Of a DNA stretch of 64,000 nt, positions 44,895 through 53,732 are shown one piece after another. The notes under the pieces were generated by a model. The model searched no databases, was not told where the DNA came from, and was given only the letters and a program-made list of their open reading frames with translations. Source of the stretch: Pseudomonas sp. QS1027. GTDB taxonomy: Bacteria > Pseudomonadota > Gammaproteobacteria > Pseudomonadales > Pseudomonadaceae. The translations under genes were made by a program, and so were the position numbers. The first letter of the stretch is position 1. The number at the start of each line of letters is the position of its first letter. The stretch covers positions 1 through 64,000 of the forward strand of contig NZ_PHSU01000030.1 in NCBI RefSeq assembly GCF_002814235.1, given 5' to 3'.

Positions 44895-45800
44895 TCACGG
44901 CAGGTACTTGCGGTAGTGGCGCTCATAAACCGCCGCCGGATGGTCCGCCGTCATGGCGCGACCGTTGTCGTCCCACCACTGGGCCACTTCGGCACCCGTG
45001 GCGATCCAGACGTCGTCGTGTTGCTGGATCCCCTTGAGCAACTCCCGCAGCACGCCGATACGCCCCGGCGTGGCGATGACTTCCGGGTGCAGACGCAGGA
45101 CGTAACAGAGCCCGAACCGATGGAAACCGGCAAAGTCCATCTGCAGGTTGCCCAGGGTATGGCTGTAGGAAGCGATCCGCGATTGTGCCGGTGGCACCGC
45201 CGGGCTGAGGTTGAAGGCGAAGTAGGGCTCGTCTTCCAGCTCGTAGTGCAGCGGCAGCTCGATGACCTGTGGAGCTGTTGGATGGGCGAAGGGCAGGTCG
45301 TCGCCACGCCAGGAGGACGACCAGAGAATGCCTGCTTCGTGGAGTGCCTCGGTAAACCCGGGTAACCAGTTGCCGGCCGGAATCCGAAAGCCTTTGGGCC
45401 GTTCTCCCGTCAATGCTTCCAGGGCCTGGCAGCCTTGCGCGAGCGCGGCCTTCTGCTCCTCGAGGGTCAGATTGTCGTAGTTCTGGTGGCGATAGCCGGC
45501 ACAGGCGATTTCATGGCCGCCGGCCTGGATCGCCCGGATATGCGCCGGCTGCTCCTCGGCGACGATGCCCGGAATGAACCAACTGCTGCGTACCCCCAAT
45601 TCTTCGAACAGGCCGAGCAGGCGTTCGACCCCGCGCTGGCTGCCATAGCGCCAGACCGACAAGCTCTTGTCGCGCCCGGCAACCTCAGGTGCTTGGGTAA
45701 GAATGCCGTGTATATCGTTGTAATCAATGGTAATTACCACCACGCAGCGATACGGCGCCGGCCATGGGCTCTGGAAGGCGGGACGTTGCAACTCAGCCAT
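44895..45800 (-). CDS. Polysaccharide-deacetylase-fold hydrolase with altered motif 1
   Basis: A 301-residue NodB-fold (carbohydrate esterase 4) protein of the branch that includes PgdA-like cyclic-imide hydrolases and allantoinase-like PuuE. Motif 1, normally F-D-D-G, reads VVITIDYNDIHG. Motif 2 with two metal histidines is present as GHEIACAGYRHQNYDN. The later motif is RIPAGNWLPGF. Without a signal peptide it should be cytoplasmic, which argues against cell-wall deacetylation and for a small cyclic amide or imide substrate. Ribosome-binding site AAGGAG is good. It overlaps the next deacetylase gene by eight bases. Confidence 0.82.
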   Translation of the reverse strand: MAELQRPAFQSPWPAPYRCVVVITIDYNDIHGILTQAPEVAGRDKSLSVWRYGSQRGVERLLGLFEELGVRSSWFIPGIVAEEQPAHIRAIQAGGHEIACAGYRHQNYDNLTLEEQKAALAQGCQALEALTGERPKGFRIPAGNWLPGFTEALHEAGILWSSSWRGDDLPFAHPTAPQVIELPLHYELEDEPYFAFNLSPAVPPAQSRIASYSHTLGNLQMDFAGFHRFGLCYVLRLHPEVIATPGRIGVLRELLKGIQQHDDVWIATGAEVAQWWDDNGRAMTADHPAAVYERHYRKYLP

Positions 45801-46635
45801 GATGATGCTCCTTCAGCCACCAATGGGCGACATCGCGGCAGGTGGAGAACCAGACGTCATCGCGCTCGCGCATATGCTCGAACAGCCGTTCCAGCAGCAG
45901 GATACGCCCCGGTTTACCGGTGATCTTGGGGTGGAACAGCGTGGTCAGGCACAGCCCTTCATCAACCGCGCCATCGAATTCCCGGCACCAGTTGTCCAGG
46001 GTCAGCTCATAGCTGGCGGTGCGGTCCAGCCCGGATGGGAAATTCGGCTCGCGGGTGTAGGCGATGGAGGCGTAGTCATCCATTTCCCAGCGACCGGGAA
46101 TTTCCACCAGGGGTTGCGCATGCCCGGGCACCTGCACCAGATAGGGCCGGTCATCACCGCGCATGCTGCTGGAGTAGGTCACCCCGGCTTCCACCAGCAT
46201 CGCCGGGGTTTCCGCGCGCCAGTCGCCGGAGGGCGTGCGAAAGCCCTCGGCGCGGATGTTCAGGTGTTGCCAGAACACCTCGCGGCATTTGTTCATCACG
46301 TCCCGCTGCTGATCCAGCGTCAGGGCGTAAAAGGATTCGTGTTTGTAGCCGTGGTAGGCCACTTCATGTCCGCGTTCGACAATCGCCTGGCATTGCCGCG
46401 GCCAGTTTTCCACGACCCAGGCCGGGACGAAGAAGGTGGTCGGCAGGCGGAACTCGTCGAGCAGGTCGAGAATCCGCGGCAACGCCCGATACGGGCCGTA
46501 ACCGCCAAAACCGAAGTACTCGGGCTTGTGCCAGATCGAGCCATCGAGCATGGCATCGCCGGTGGGGCCGTCGAGGTCGAACGCCAGGGCCAGGCAGGCT
46601 TTGTGCCCATCCGGCCAGGTCGGGGTCGAGGACAT
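45793..46635 (-). CDS. Polysaccharide-deacetylase-fold (cyclic-imidase-like) hydrolase
   Basis: A 280-residue NodB-fold protein, paralogue of the next gene but with a more regular motif 1 (LALAFDLDGPTGD) and motif 2 (GHEVAYHGYKHESF). Conserved FRTPSGDWRAETP follows. No signal peptide, so cytoplasmic. Such proteins include hydrolases of cyclic imides and allantoin-like rings. Start ATG at 46635 has AGGAG nine bases upstream; a longer frame to 46689 would overlap the binding-protein gene. It lies 16 bases after that gene's stop, in the same operon. Confidence 0.85.
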   Translation of the reverse strand: MSSTPTWPDGHKACLALAFDLDGPTGDAMLDGSIWHKPEYFGFGGYGPYRALPRILDLLDEFRLPTTFFVPAWVVENWPRQCQAIVERGHEVAYHGYKHESFYALTLDQQRDVMNKCREVFWQHLNIRAEGFRTPSGDWRAETPAMLVEAGVTYSSSMRGDDRPYLVQVPGHAQPLVEIPGRWEMDDYASIAYTREPNFPSGLDRTASYELTLDNWCREFDGAVDEGLCLTTLFHPKITGKPGRILLLERLFEHMRERDDVWFSTCRDVAHWWLKEHHHG

Positions 46636-46651
46636 GAGTGGCAACTCCTGT

Positions 46652-47470
46652 TTACTGGCCCTTGTTGACGGCGATGTTATCGACGGCACCCACCGACAGG
46701 TCCCATTTCTTCAGGATGGCCTGGTAGCTGCCGTCGGCGATCATGCTTTGCAGGGCGGCCTGGATAGCATCACGCAGCTCTTTGTTTTCCTTGCTCACGC
46801 CAATCCCGGTGAACTGCACCACCATCGGCGTGCCGATGATCTTGAAGGTGTTCTTTTCCTGGGTCGCGAGGTACGGCAGGGTCTCGCTGCCTTGCACGGC
46901 AACGTTGATGCGGCTCTGGCGCAGTTGCGCGCGGGCGTCGGCCGAACCTTCGGTGCCCACCACCTTGATCTGCTTGTCCGCCGGGCAATGGGCAGTGCTC
47001 CAGGCAGCGATTTCCGCCGGGAAGGTGGTGCGACGGCTGGTACCGGCGGTCTTGCCGCAGATATCGGTCATCTCGTTGATGTCCTTGTTCTTCTCCAGGG
47101 TGTAGAACTGCGAACCGCTGGTGAAGTAATCGACGAAATCCACGGCCTTCTGGCGTTCGGCGGTGTCGGTCATGCCCGAGAGCACGATGTCCACACGCTT
47201 GGTGGTCAGGGCGTTGATCATCTGTTCGAAGGAGGTTTCCTGCCAGTTCATTTTCACGCCCATATGCTTCGCCAGGGCGTTACCCAGGTCGAAGTCGACG
47301 CCGGTGAGCTCGTTGGTGGCCGGGTCCTTGAAATCCATCGGCGGGTAGTTGGGCATGATCGCGGCGACGATCTCGCCCTTGGCCTTGATGCTGGCGGGCA
47401 ATTCGGCGGCCCAGGTGAAGCTGGAAGCCATGAGGCCGGCGAGTACTGCGGGAATGACGAAATTCTTCAT
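46652..47470 (-). CDS. Periplasmic substrate-binding protein of polar amino-acid ABC importer
   Basis: A 272-residue family-3 solute-binding protein with a signal peptide ending TWAAE. The lobes show GEIVAAIMPNYPPMDFKDPA, LTGVDFDLGNALAKHMGVK and RVDIVLSGMTDTAERQKAVD. Two cysteines (DICGKT, TAHCPAD) may form a disulfide. Family members bind amino acids, opines or related small acids. It is followed in the operon by two hydrolases and preceded by its ATPase and permease genes. Confidence 0.92.
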   Translation of the reverse strand: MKNFVIPAVLAGLMASSFTWAAELPASIKAKGEIVAAIMPNYPPMDFKDPATNELTGVDFDLGNALAKHMGVKMNWQETSFEQMINALTTKRVDIVLSGMTDTAERQKAVDFVDYFTSGSQFYTLEKNKDINEMTDICGKTAGTSRRTTFPAEIAAWSTAHCPADKQIKVVGTEGSADARAQLRQSRINVAVQGSETLPYLATQEKNTFKIIGTPMVVQFTGIGVSKENKELRDAIQAALQSMIADGSYQAILKKWDLSVGAVDNIAVNKGQ

Positions 47471-47509
47471 GGTCGTTCTCTTATGAATGTTGTGAAGGCT
47501 CAGGGGAAC

Positions 47510-48274
47510 CTAAGTTCGAACGGCAGAAATGAAGCTTTGGGTGCGCGGGTTTTGTGGACTTATTAGAAGTTCTTCGGGGCTTCCTTCCTCCACGATCTGG
47601 CCGCCATCCATGAACACCATGCGGTTCGAGACTTCGCGTGCGAAGCCCAGCTCATGGGTGACGACGATCATGGTCATGCCGGTCTGCGCCAGGTCGCGCA
47701 TCACCGACAGCACCTCTGCGACCAATTCCGGGTCGAGTGCCGAAGTGGGTTCATCGAACAGCATCAGCTTGGGGCGCATCGCCAGGGCCCGGGCGATGGC
47801 CACCCGTTGCTGCTGGCCGCCGGACAGCTCGATGGGATAGCTGTCGCGCTTGTGTGCCAGGCCGACCCGGGCCAGCAGCTCAAGGGCTTCCTCGACCGAC
47901 TCCTTGGGCGAACGCTTGAGCACCTGGACCGGGCCTTCGATGATGTTTTCCAGCACGGTCATGTGCGGAAACAGGTTGAAGCGCTGGAACACCATGCCGG
48001 TGGCCAGCCGCTGGCGGGCGATCTGCGCTTCGTTGAGTTCATGCAGCTTGTTGCCGGCGATCCGGTAGCCGACCAGTTCGCCGTCGACCCACAAGCCGCC
48101 CTTGTCGATCTTTTCCAACTGGTTGACGCAGCGCAGCAGGGTGCTTTTGCCGGAACCCGAGGGCCCGATGATGCACAGCACTTCGCCTTGCGCGACCTCG
48201 ATGTTGACGTCCTTGAGGGCGTGGAAGGAGTCGTAGTATTTGTTCAGGCCGACAGCCTTGATGATGCTTCTCAT
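47510..48274 (-). CDS. ATP-binding protein of polar amino-acid ABC importer
   Basis: A 254-residue ABC ATPase with Walker A GPSGSGKSTLLRCVNQLE, signature LSGGQQQRVAIARALA, Walker B KLMLFDEPTSALDPE and switch His in VVTHELGFAREV. It belongs to the GlnQ/HisP-like group that powers amino-acid uptake. It lies 39 bases upstream of the binding-protein gene and 20 bases after the permease gene. Confidence 0.95.
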   Translation of the reverse strand: MRSIIKAVGLNKYYDSFHALKDVNIEVAQGEVLCIIGPSGSGKSTLLRCVNQLEKIDKGGLWVDGELVGYRIAGNKLHELNEAQIARQRLATGMVFQRFNLFPHMTVLENIIEGPVQVLKRSPKESVEEALELLARVGLAHKRDSYPIELSGGQQQRVAIARALAMRPKLMLFDEPTSALDPELVAEVLSVMRDLAQTGMTMIVVTHELGFAREVSNRMVFMDGGQIVEEGSPEELLISPQNPRTQSFISAVRT

Positions 48275-48294
48275 GTTCGAATTCTCCAGGACAC

Positions 48295-49173
48295 TTACGA
48301 GCGCTTGCCGGCGCCGCGGGCAAAACGCCGTTCCAGGCGACTCTGGCCGAAGGACAGCACGGTGACGGCGACCAGGTACCAGATCCCGGCGACGATCAGC
48401 AGCTCCATGACTCGGGCGTTGGCGTAGTAGATGTTCTGGGCGTTGTAGAGCAGTTCCGAGTACTGGATCACGCTCGCCAGGCTGGTCATCTTGACCATGC
48501 CGATAAACTCGTTGCCCACCGGCGGGATGATGATGCGCATGGCCTGGGGCAGGATGATCCGGCGCAGGGCTTGCAGCTGCGGCATGCCGATGGACTTGGC
48601 GGCTTCATACTGGCCGGTGTCCACCGAGAGCAGGCCGGCGCGGACCACTTCGGCGGTGTAGGCGCCCTGGTTGATCGACAGGCCCAGCAGTGCGGCGACG
48701 AAAGGCGTCATCAGGCTGACGGTATCGAGCTGGAATACCCCGGGAATCCCGATGGTCGGGAAGATCAGCGCCAGGTTGAACCACAGCAGCAGTTGCAGGA
48801 TCAGCGGCGTGCCGCGGAACAGCCAGGTGTAGGTGATCGCCACGTAGCGCAGGATCGGGTTGGCCGACATGCGCATGATCGCGGTGATCACCCCGAACAC
48901 CACACCGAGGGCCATGGCCAGGATCGCCATGATAATGGTGTTGAGCAGGCCGGTGAGGATCGCCTTGGCGGTCAGGAACTGGCCGATATAGGACCATTCG
49001 ATCTGCCCCTGGGCAAAGGCCCGGACCAGCCCGACCAGGGCGACGACGATCAGGGTGGCGAAGAATATGCGTCCGTAATAGCGCCGCGGTACGTGTTCGT
49101 ACTGGGTGATATCGAACTGGTTCTCGGCCAGTTTGCGCTCGGCGAGCAAGCGTTCTGCCTGGGATTGGCTCAT
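48295..49173 (-). CDS. Permease of polar amino-acid ABC importer
   Basis: A 292-residue HisMQ-type membrane protein. The EAA loop is visible as GQYEAAKSIGMPQLQALRRI followed by ILPQAMRI. The N-terminal ~45 residues are a soluble extension (ERLLAERKLAENQFDITQYE), a feature of some opine-type transporters. It is the only permease in the operon, so it should form a homodimer. Start ATG has GGAGA upstream. Confidence 0.92.
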   Translation of the reverse strand: MSQSQAERLLAERKLAENQFDITQYEHVPRRYYGRIFFATLIVVALVGLVRAFAQGQIEWSYIGQFLTAKAILTGLLNTIIMAILAMALGVVFGVITAIMRMSANPILRYVAITYTWLFRGTPLILQLLLWFNLALIFPTIGIPGVFQLDTVSLMTPFVAALLGLSINQGAYTAEVVRAGLLSVDTGQYEAAKSIGMPQLQALRRIILPQAMRIIIPPVGNEFIGMVKMTSLASVIQYSELLYNAQNIYYANARVMELLIVAGIWYLVAVTVLSFGQSRLERRFARGAGKRS

Positions 49174-49221
49174 GGTGTTTCTCCGTATGCGGTGCCGGGG
49201 CACCGCCTTTGTTTCTGGCAT

Positions 49222-50652
49222 TCAGGAAAGGCGCAGGCCGGCGTATTCGGCGGCCCATTGACGCTGCGCTTCGAGTGCGACTTTCAACCGGGCGATCTGC
49301 TCGCGAACCTGCTCAGGCGCCGTTCCGCCCCAACCGCTACGGGCGGCGATGGCGGCTTCCAGGGTCAGGCAGTCACGCACGTCCGGGGTCAGGCGCGGAT
49401 CGATCTCGGCCAACAGTGCCGGGCTCGCTTCCCACAATTCCAGGTCGCCGGCTTCGCAGGCCTTGACCAGCGCACCGGTGATTTCATGGGCCTCCTTGAA
49501 CGGCACGCCGCGCACCGCCAACCAGTCGGCGACTTCGGTGGCCAGGGTGAAGCCCAGGGGCGCCTGGCGCCGCAATTCCTCGACGTTGACGGTCATGGTC
49601 GCGACCATCCCGGCCATGGCCGGCAGCACCAGCAACAGGGTGTCGACGCTGTCGAGCACACCGTTCTTGTCTTCGCTCAGGTCGCGGTTGTAGGACAGTG
49701 GCAAGGACTTGAGGGTCGACAGCAGTCCGGTCAGGTTGCCGATCAGACGGCCGGCCTTGCCCCGCGCCAGCTCGGCGATATCCGGGTTTTTCTTCTGCGG
49801 CATGATCGAGCTGCCGGTGGCGTAGGCATCGTCCAGCGCCACCCAGCGAAACTGCCGGGACGACCACAGGCAGAACTCTTCGGCCAGGCGCGAGATATTG
49901 ATCCCGAGCATGCTGGCGACAAACAGGAACTCGGCGACATGGTCGCGGCTGGCCACCGCATCGATGGAGTTTTCACAGACGCCGCTGTAGCCCATTTCCC
50001 GTGCCGATTGCTGCGGCTGGCGGGCGATGGCCGAGCCGGCCATGGCGGCGGCGCCCAAGGGCGACAGCGAGGTACGGGCATCCCAGTCCACCAGACGCTG
50101 GACATCCCGCAACATCGCCTGGGCGTGAGCCAGCAGGTGATGGGCGAACACGATCGGCTGGGCCTGTTGCAGGTGGGTGAAGCCGGGGCAGATGCTCTGC
50201 ACATGCTGCTCGGCCTGGTCGACCAGCGCCTGTTGCAGGGCCAGGACTTCCACCGCCAGGGTGCGTACATGGTCACGCAGGAACAGGCGCAGGTCATTGG
50301 CGGTCTGGTCGTTGCGCGAACGCCCGGCGCGCAGCTTGCCGCCCAGGGCACCGAGGCGCTCGGTCAGCAGGCGCTCGATAAAGGTGTGTACGTCCTCGTC
50401 GTCGAGGGTCGGGGCGACCCGGCCGGCGCGAAAATCTTCGCCGATGGTGTCCAGGGCCTCGACCATACTTCGGGTTTCCTGCTCGTCGAGCAGGCCGGCC
50501 CGCTGCAATTCGTGGGCGTGGGCCCGGGAACCGGCGAGGTCATACGGCGTGAGGCGGAAATAACGATCCGGGCAACGGGAGAGGGCGGCCAGGGCAGCGG
50601 ATGGGCCGCTCTTGAAACGGGCGCCCCAGAGACGGTCGGTGGCTTGAGCCAT
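49222..50652 (-). CDS. Argininosuccinate-lyase paralogue (fumarase/aspartase superfamily)
   Basis: A 476-residue lyase with the superfamily signature GSSIMPQKKNPDIAEL and the ArgH-type motifs KLRAGRSRNDQTANDLRLF and PGFTHLQQAQPIVFAHHLL. ArgH cleaves argininosuccinate to arginine and fumarate. The setting with an ABC importer and imidase-like hydrolases, rather than arginine genes, suggests a paralogue acting on another N-succinyl compound; EDDS-lyase-type enzymes belong to this family. The first gene of the operon, with a strong GGAGGAAAA before ATG 50652. A longer frame to 50730 is not supported. Divergent from a LysR regulator. Confidence 0.88.
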   Translation of the reverse strand: MAQATDRLWGARFKSGPSAALAALSRCPDRYFRLTPYDLAGSRAHAHELQRAGLLDEQETRSMVEALDTIGEDFRAGRVAPTLDDEDVHTFIERLLTERLGALGGKLRAGRSRNDQTANDLRLFLRDHVRTLAVEVLALQQALVDQAEQHVQSICPGFTHLQQAQPIVFAHHLLAHAQAMLRDVQRLVDWDARTSLSPLGAAAMAGSAIARQPQQSAREMGYSGVCENSIDAVASRDHVAEFLFVASMLGINISRLAEEFCLWSSRQFRWVALDDAYATGSSIMPQKKNPDIAELARGKAGRLIGNLTGLLSTLKSLPLSYNRDLSEDKNGVLDSVDTLLLVLPAMAGMVATMTVNVEELRRQAPLGFTLATEVADWLAVRGVPFKEAHEITGALVKACEAGDLELWEASPALLAEIDPRLTPDVRDCLTLEAAIAARSGWGGTAPEQVREQIARLKVALEAQRQWAAEYAGLRLS

Positions 50653-50949
50653 TGTTGTTTTCCTCCAGCAAATGATCGATTCAACACAGGACCGCCGCCA
50701 AACCGTCCGGGGAGGGGCAGGGTCATGCACTATCAGGAGGGCAGATTACGAATCCTTGTAGACGCCGCTCGTGGACACCTACAAGTACAAAAGAATGGCT
50801 TTTAAACGCTTGCAATCAGCGACTTGTGGCTGATTTGCAAAAAATACCGATGGTTGCCAAGCCTGGATTTCTGTGTTCATTATTATCGACCGGCGACGTT
50901 TTTCTTGTGGAGCTAAGCCTGTTGAATATGCGGTTCGAGGTCAATAAGC

Positions 50950-51924
50950 ATGATGGAAACCCAGCTTTCCAATTCTGGAAACCCGGCGCCGAAACCCGGA
51001 CACCGAGCGCCCCTGGCCCTCAGTGGACTGGACTTCAAGTTACTCAAAGTGTTCAAGGCGGTGGTCGAGGCCGGAGGCTTCAGTGCCGCTCAGAATGAGC
51101 TGAATGTGGGACTGGCCGCCATCAGCAAGCAGATTTCCGACCTGGAAATCCGCATTGGCATGCGCCTGTGTACCCGAGGGCGGGAGGGCTTCTGCCTGAC
51201 CGAAGAGGGCAGTCTGGTGTATCAGGCCTCGATTGATTTGTTTGCTTCGGTCGACAACTTTCGCGACCGGCTTAGTTCGGCTCAGAATGAACTGATCGGC
51301 GATCTTAGTGTGGGGGTGGTGGACAATACCATTTCCGATCTTAATTCCCCGTTAGTTGCCGCGTTACGCAAGATTCACGATGAGTCACCGAAGGTGAGAT
51401 TTCGCCTGCACGCGGCACAGTTGGATGAAGTTGAGCGAGGGGTGGTAGAAGGTCGTTATATTGCGGGCATAGTACCGGTTTATCAAAAAAGAGAAGAGTT
51501 CGATTATTTCGCGCTCTATGAAGAACGCGCCGAGGCTTACTGTGGTGTCGGACACCCGCTGTTCGACTCGGACGACGCGCAGAACAGTGTCGAAGTGCTG
51601 CGTGAGCACCCGTTCGTCAACCACCGCTATGCCATCCACCGCGACAAACTCGACTTTGTCACCTACGACAGCTTTTCCGCCTCGGCGTCCCAGGTGGAAG
51701 CGGTGGCGATGCTGGTCCAGACCGGGCGTTTCCTTGGCTTCCTGCCGCAGCACTATGCCGCCCCCCTGGTGGCCAAAGGCTTATTGCGGGCGCTGATGCC
51801 GGAGCGGGTCAGCTATTGCACCCCCTTCAATCTGATCCTGCGCCACAACACGACGCGCAGCCCGCTGGTCAAGGCTTTCGCCCAGGCCCTGGGGGTCGAT
51901 CTCAAAGCGCCGTTGCAGGGGTAG
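50950..51924 (+). CDS. LysR-type regulator divergent from the lyase/ABC operon
   Basis: A 324-residue LysR protein with an N-terminal helix-turn-helix (LDFKLLKVFKAVVEAGGFSA, then VGLAAISKQISDLEIRIGMR) and an effector-binding domain. It is divergent from the seven-gene lyase operon, across a 297-base AT-richer gap in which I see no gene and no definite operator, so it is the likely specific activator. The start lies at tandem ATGs (50950 or 50953). Its 3' end overlaps a convergent hypothetical ORF. Confidence 0.9.
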   Translation: MMETQLSNSGNPAPKPGHRAPLALSGLDFKLLKVFKAVVEAGGFSAAQNELNVGLAAISKQISDLEIRIGMRLCTRGREGFCLTEEGSLVYQASIDLFASVDNFRDRLSSAQNELIGDLSVGVVDNTISDLNSPLVAALRKIHDESPKVRFRLHAAQLDEVERGVVEGRYIAGIVPVYQKREEFDYFALYEERAEAYCGVGHPLFDSDDAQNSVEVLREHPFVNHRYAIHRDKLDFVTYDSFSASASQVEAVAMLVQTGRFLGFLPQHYAAPLVAKGLLRALMPERVSYCTPFNLILRHNTTRSPLVKAFAQALGVDLKAPLQG

Positions 51925-52194
51925 GTGCGGGCTGAAAGGCCCGCCAACCCGTTTGCCCAATACCCGCTCATGGACCTCATTGTTGAGCAGCACGCTTTCG
52001 ATCACCTGCCGAAAGCCGGGCTCGTCGGACAACGGGCCCTTGAGTGCCACCAATGCGTCGCGCAGTGCCATCAACTTGCTCAACGCGGGTGCCGAGTTCG
52101 ACGCGGCGCCATTGCCGGGACTTGACTCGAGCGTGCCCGGGCTATCGGCCTTGAGGGTGGCAGGCGGTAATGGGTCGCAATCATCATTGGACAT
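51781..52194 (-). CDS. Hypothetical ORF overlapping the LysR gene tail
   Basis: A 137-codon frame starting MSNDDCDPLPPATLKADSPG. The first ~90 codons lie outside any other gene and look protein-like (LMALRDALVALKGPLSDEPG, FRQVIESVLLNNEVHERVLG). The last ~47 codons run antisense through the LysR 3' end and look like shadow sequence. A real short cytoplasmic protein is likely here, but its true C terminus is uncertain. Ribosome-binding site weak (AGAGAACCC). No family recognised. Confidence 0.45.
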   Translation of the reverse strand: MSNDDCDPLPPATLKADSPGTLESSPGNGAASNSAPALSKLMALRDALVALKGPLSDEPGFRQVIESVLLNNEVHERVLGKRVGGPFSPHLPLQRRFEIDPQGLGESLDQRAARRVVAQDQIEGGAIADPLRHQRPQ

Positions 52195-52454
52195 GGCGGG
52201 TTCTCTACAGAATAGGTGCACTGCGTAAGGAGAACACAGGGTAAAAAGCTCGACTTTTTTAGTCTAAAGCAGGTGTGGCCGGGTGCTAGTTATGAGCGGA
52301 TTTTAATAGCCGTCATATTGGCGGATATATACGTAGGAGCTTTCTAGAAAACCGCTCTAGCTGTAGGTAAAACCCTCTTGATCAGCAGGAAAATCCATCA
52401 GCAAGGGCAGGGCGCTTTAGCACGGTTGTAGCCTGGTCAACAGTTATCAGCGCG

Positions 52455-53732
52455 TCACTCCAACAGCCGTACAAACCCCGGTTGCAAGCCGAACACCTCG
52501 ACACCTTCCGGCGTCGCCTGACCGGTGGTGACCGCCACGCGCTTGACCGGCTGATCCACCGCCTCGCGGTATTCCACCACCAGGCCGTTATCGACATGCT
52601 GGAGCGCCGCGGGCGGCAGTACGATCGCCCGCTCGTTGCGATAGGTGATGATGCTCAGCCGGGCACTCATGCCCAGCCGGACCCGTTGCAACTGCTCCTT
52701 GCTCAGTTTCGGTACCGAGAGCGTCACCGGGAATTGCGCGCTGCCGCCGGGTGCATCGCTGGGCAGCGCCAGGCTGCTGACGATGTCGACGGCGCCGTCG
52801 AGGCGCACGCCATCAAAACCGTCCCCGAGGATCTCGACGCTCTGGCCTTGGTGCAGCTGGTTGATGTCCAGTTCCGAGACCTTGCTGACGATCTTCAACT
52901 GTTCGATATTGGCCAGGCCGAACAACACCTGCCCCTGGGTGACCCGGCTGCCGTTCTGTACCGGCCCGGAACTGGTGGTTGTCGAGCCTGGCGGGCTGGT
53001 CGCCCCCGGGGCCGGCACGACAATACCGGCAAACGGCGCCAGCACATTTTTCCCCTCAAGCAAGGTGCGCAAGGCTTCGTACTTGACCGTGGTATTGGTC
53101 AGTTCCATATCGGCGATCTGGCGATATTCGCCCTTGCCCTGGTCCAGGGCCTGTTGCAGATCACCCTGGGCCGCCGCCAGATCCAGGCGCTGGGTTTGCA
53201 GTTGCTGCTGCAGATCGTCCAACTCGCCGCGGGCGATGATGCCGCGCTGGAACAGGGTCTGGCTTTCGCGCAGCTTGCGCTCGTTGTTGCCGACGGACAT
53301 TTCCACCGCCCGGAGGGAGCGCCGGGAGCGGGCCACCTGCTGGCTGTTGCTCCAGTCCTGCAACTCCTGGACGGTGCGGCGCGCCTTGAGCTGGGCGGAC
53401 AAGGCGTCGCGCAGCTGGATTTCCAGCAGCGCCGGGTCCATCTGCACCAGTGTCTGCCCGGACTCGACCCGCTGTCCCTGTTCCACCAGCACGGCGCGAA
53501 CATTGCCATCGAAGGGGGCGGTCAGGGTGATGGTCTTCTGCGGCTCGATCTTGCCCACCAGCCCGATCTGATGGACCAGCGGTGCGGCCTGCACGGGGAT
53601 CCACTGGCCGTTCTTCGGCTGATCGGCGGCGGGGGCGCGATAGCCGATCACTGTCGCGGCGGCCACGACCAGCAGCCCCAGTGCGCCGCCCTGCAACCAG
53701 CGTTTGCGGCGGGTCGTTCTGTCAGTAGTCAT
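52455..53732 (-). CDS. HlyD/MacA-type periplasmic adaptor of ABC export system
   Basis: A 425-residue membrane-fusion protein with an N-terminal anchor (GGALGLLVVAAATVIGY). Lipoyl-like halves (KTITLTAPFDGNVRAVLVEQ) and a coiled-coil hairpin (residues about 100-200, LQELQDWSNSQQ region and QQQLQTQRLDLAAAQGDLQQ) follow. It probably links the permease to the TolC-like channel of the same operon, as MacA does. It is last in the order ATPase-permease-TolC-adaptor, and its start overlaps the TolC gene end. A region of 260 bases downstream has no recognised feature. Confidence 0.9.
   Translation of the reverse strand: MTTDRTTRRKRWLQGGALGLLVVAAATVIGYRAPAADQPKNGQWIPVQAAPLVHQIGLVGKIEPQKTITLTAPFDGNVRAVLVEQGQRVESGQTLVQMDPALLEIQLRDALSAQLKARRTVQELQDWSNSQQVARSRRSLRAVEMSVGNNERKLRESQTLFQRGIIARGELDDLQQQLQTQRLDLAAAQGDLQQALDQGKGEYRQIADMELTNTTVKYEALRTLLEGKNVLAPFAGIVVPAPGATSPPGSTTTSSGPVQNGSRVTQGQVLFGLANIEQLKIVSKVSELDINQLHQGQSVEILGDGFDGVRLDGAVDIVSSLALPSDAPGGSAQFPVTLSVPKLSKEQLQRVRLGMSARLSIITYRNERAIVLPPAALQHVDNGLVVEYREAVDQPVKRVAVTTGQATPEGVEVFGLQPGFVRLLE

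Noticed and set aside
49222..50652. The genome's main arginine-biosynthetic argH
   Set aside because: It heads an ABC importer/hydrolase operon with a divergent LysR regulator, not an arginine context; a biosynthetic role cannot be excluded without the rest of the genome.
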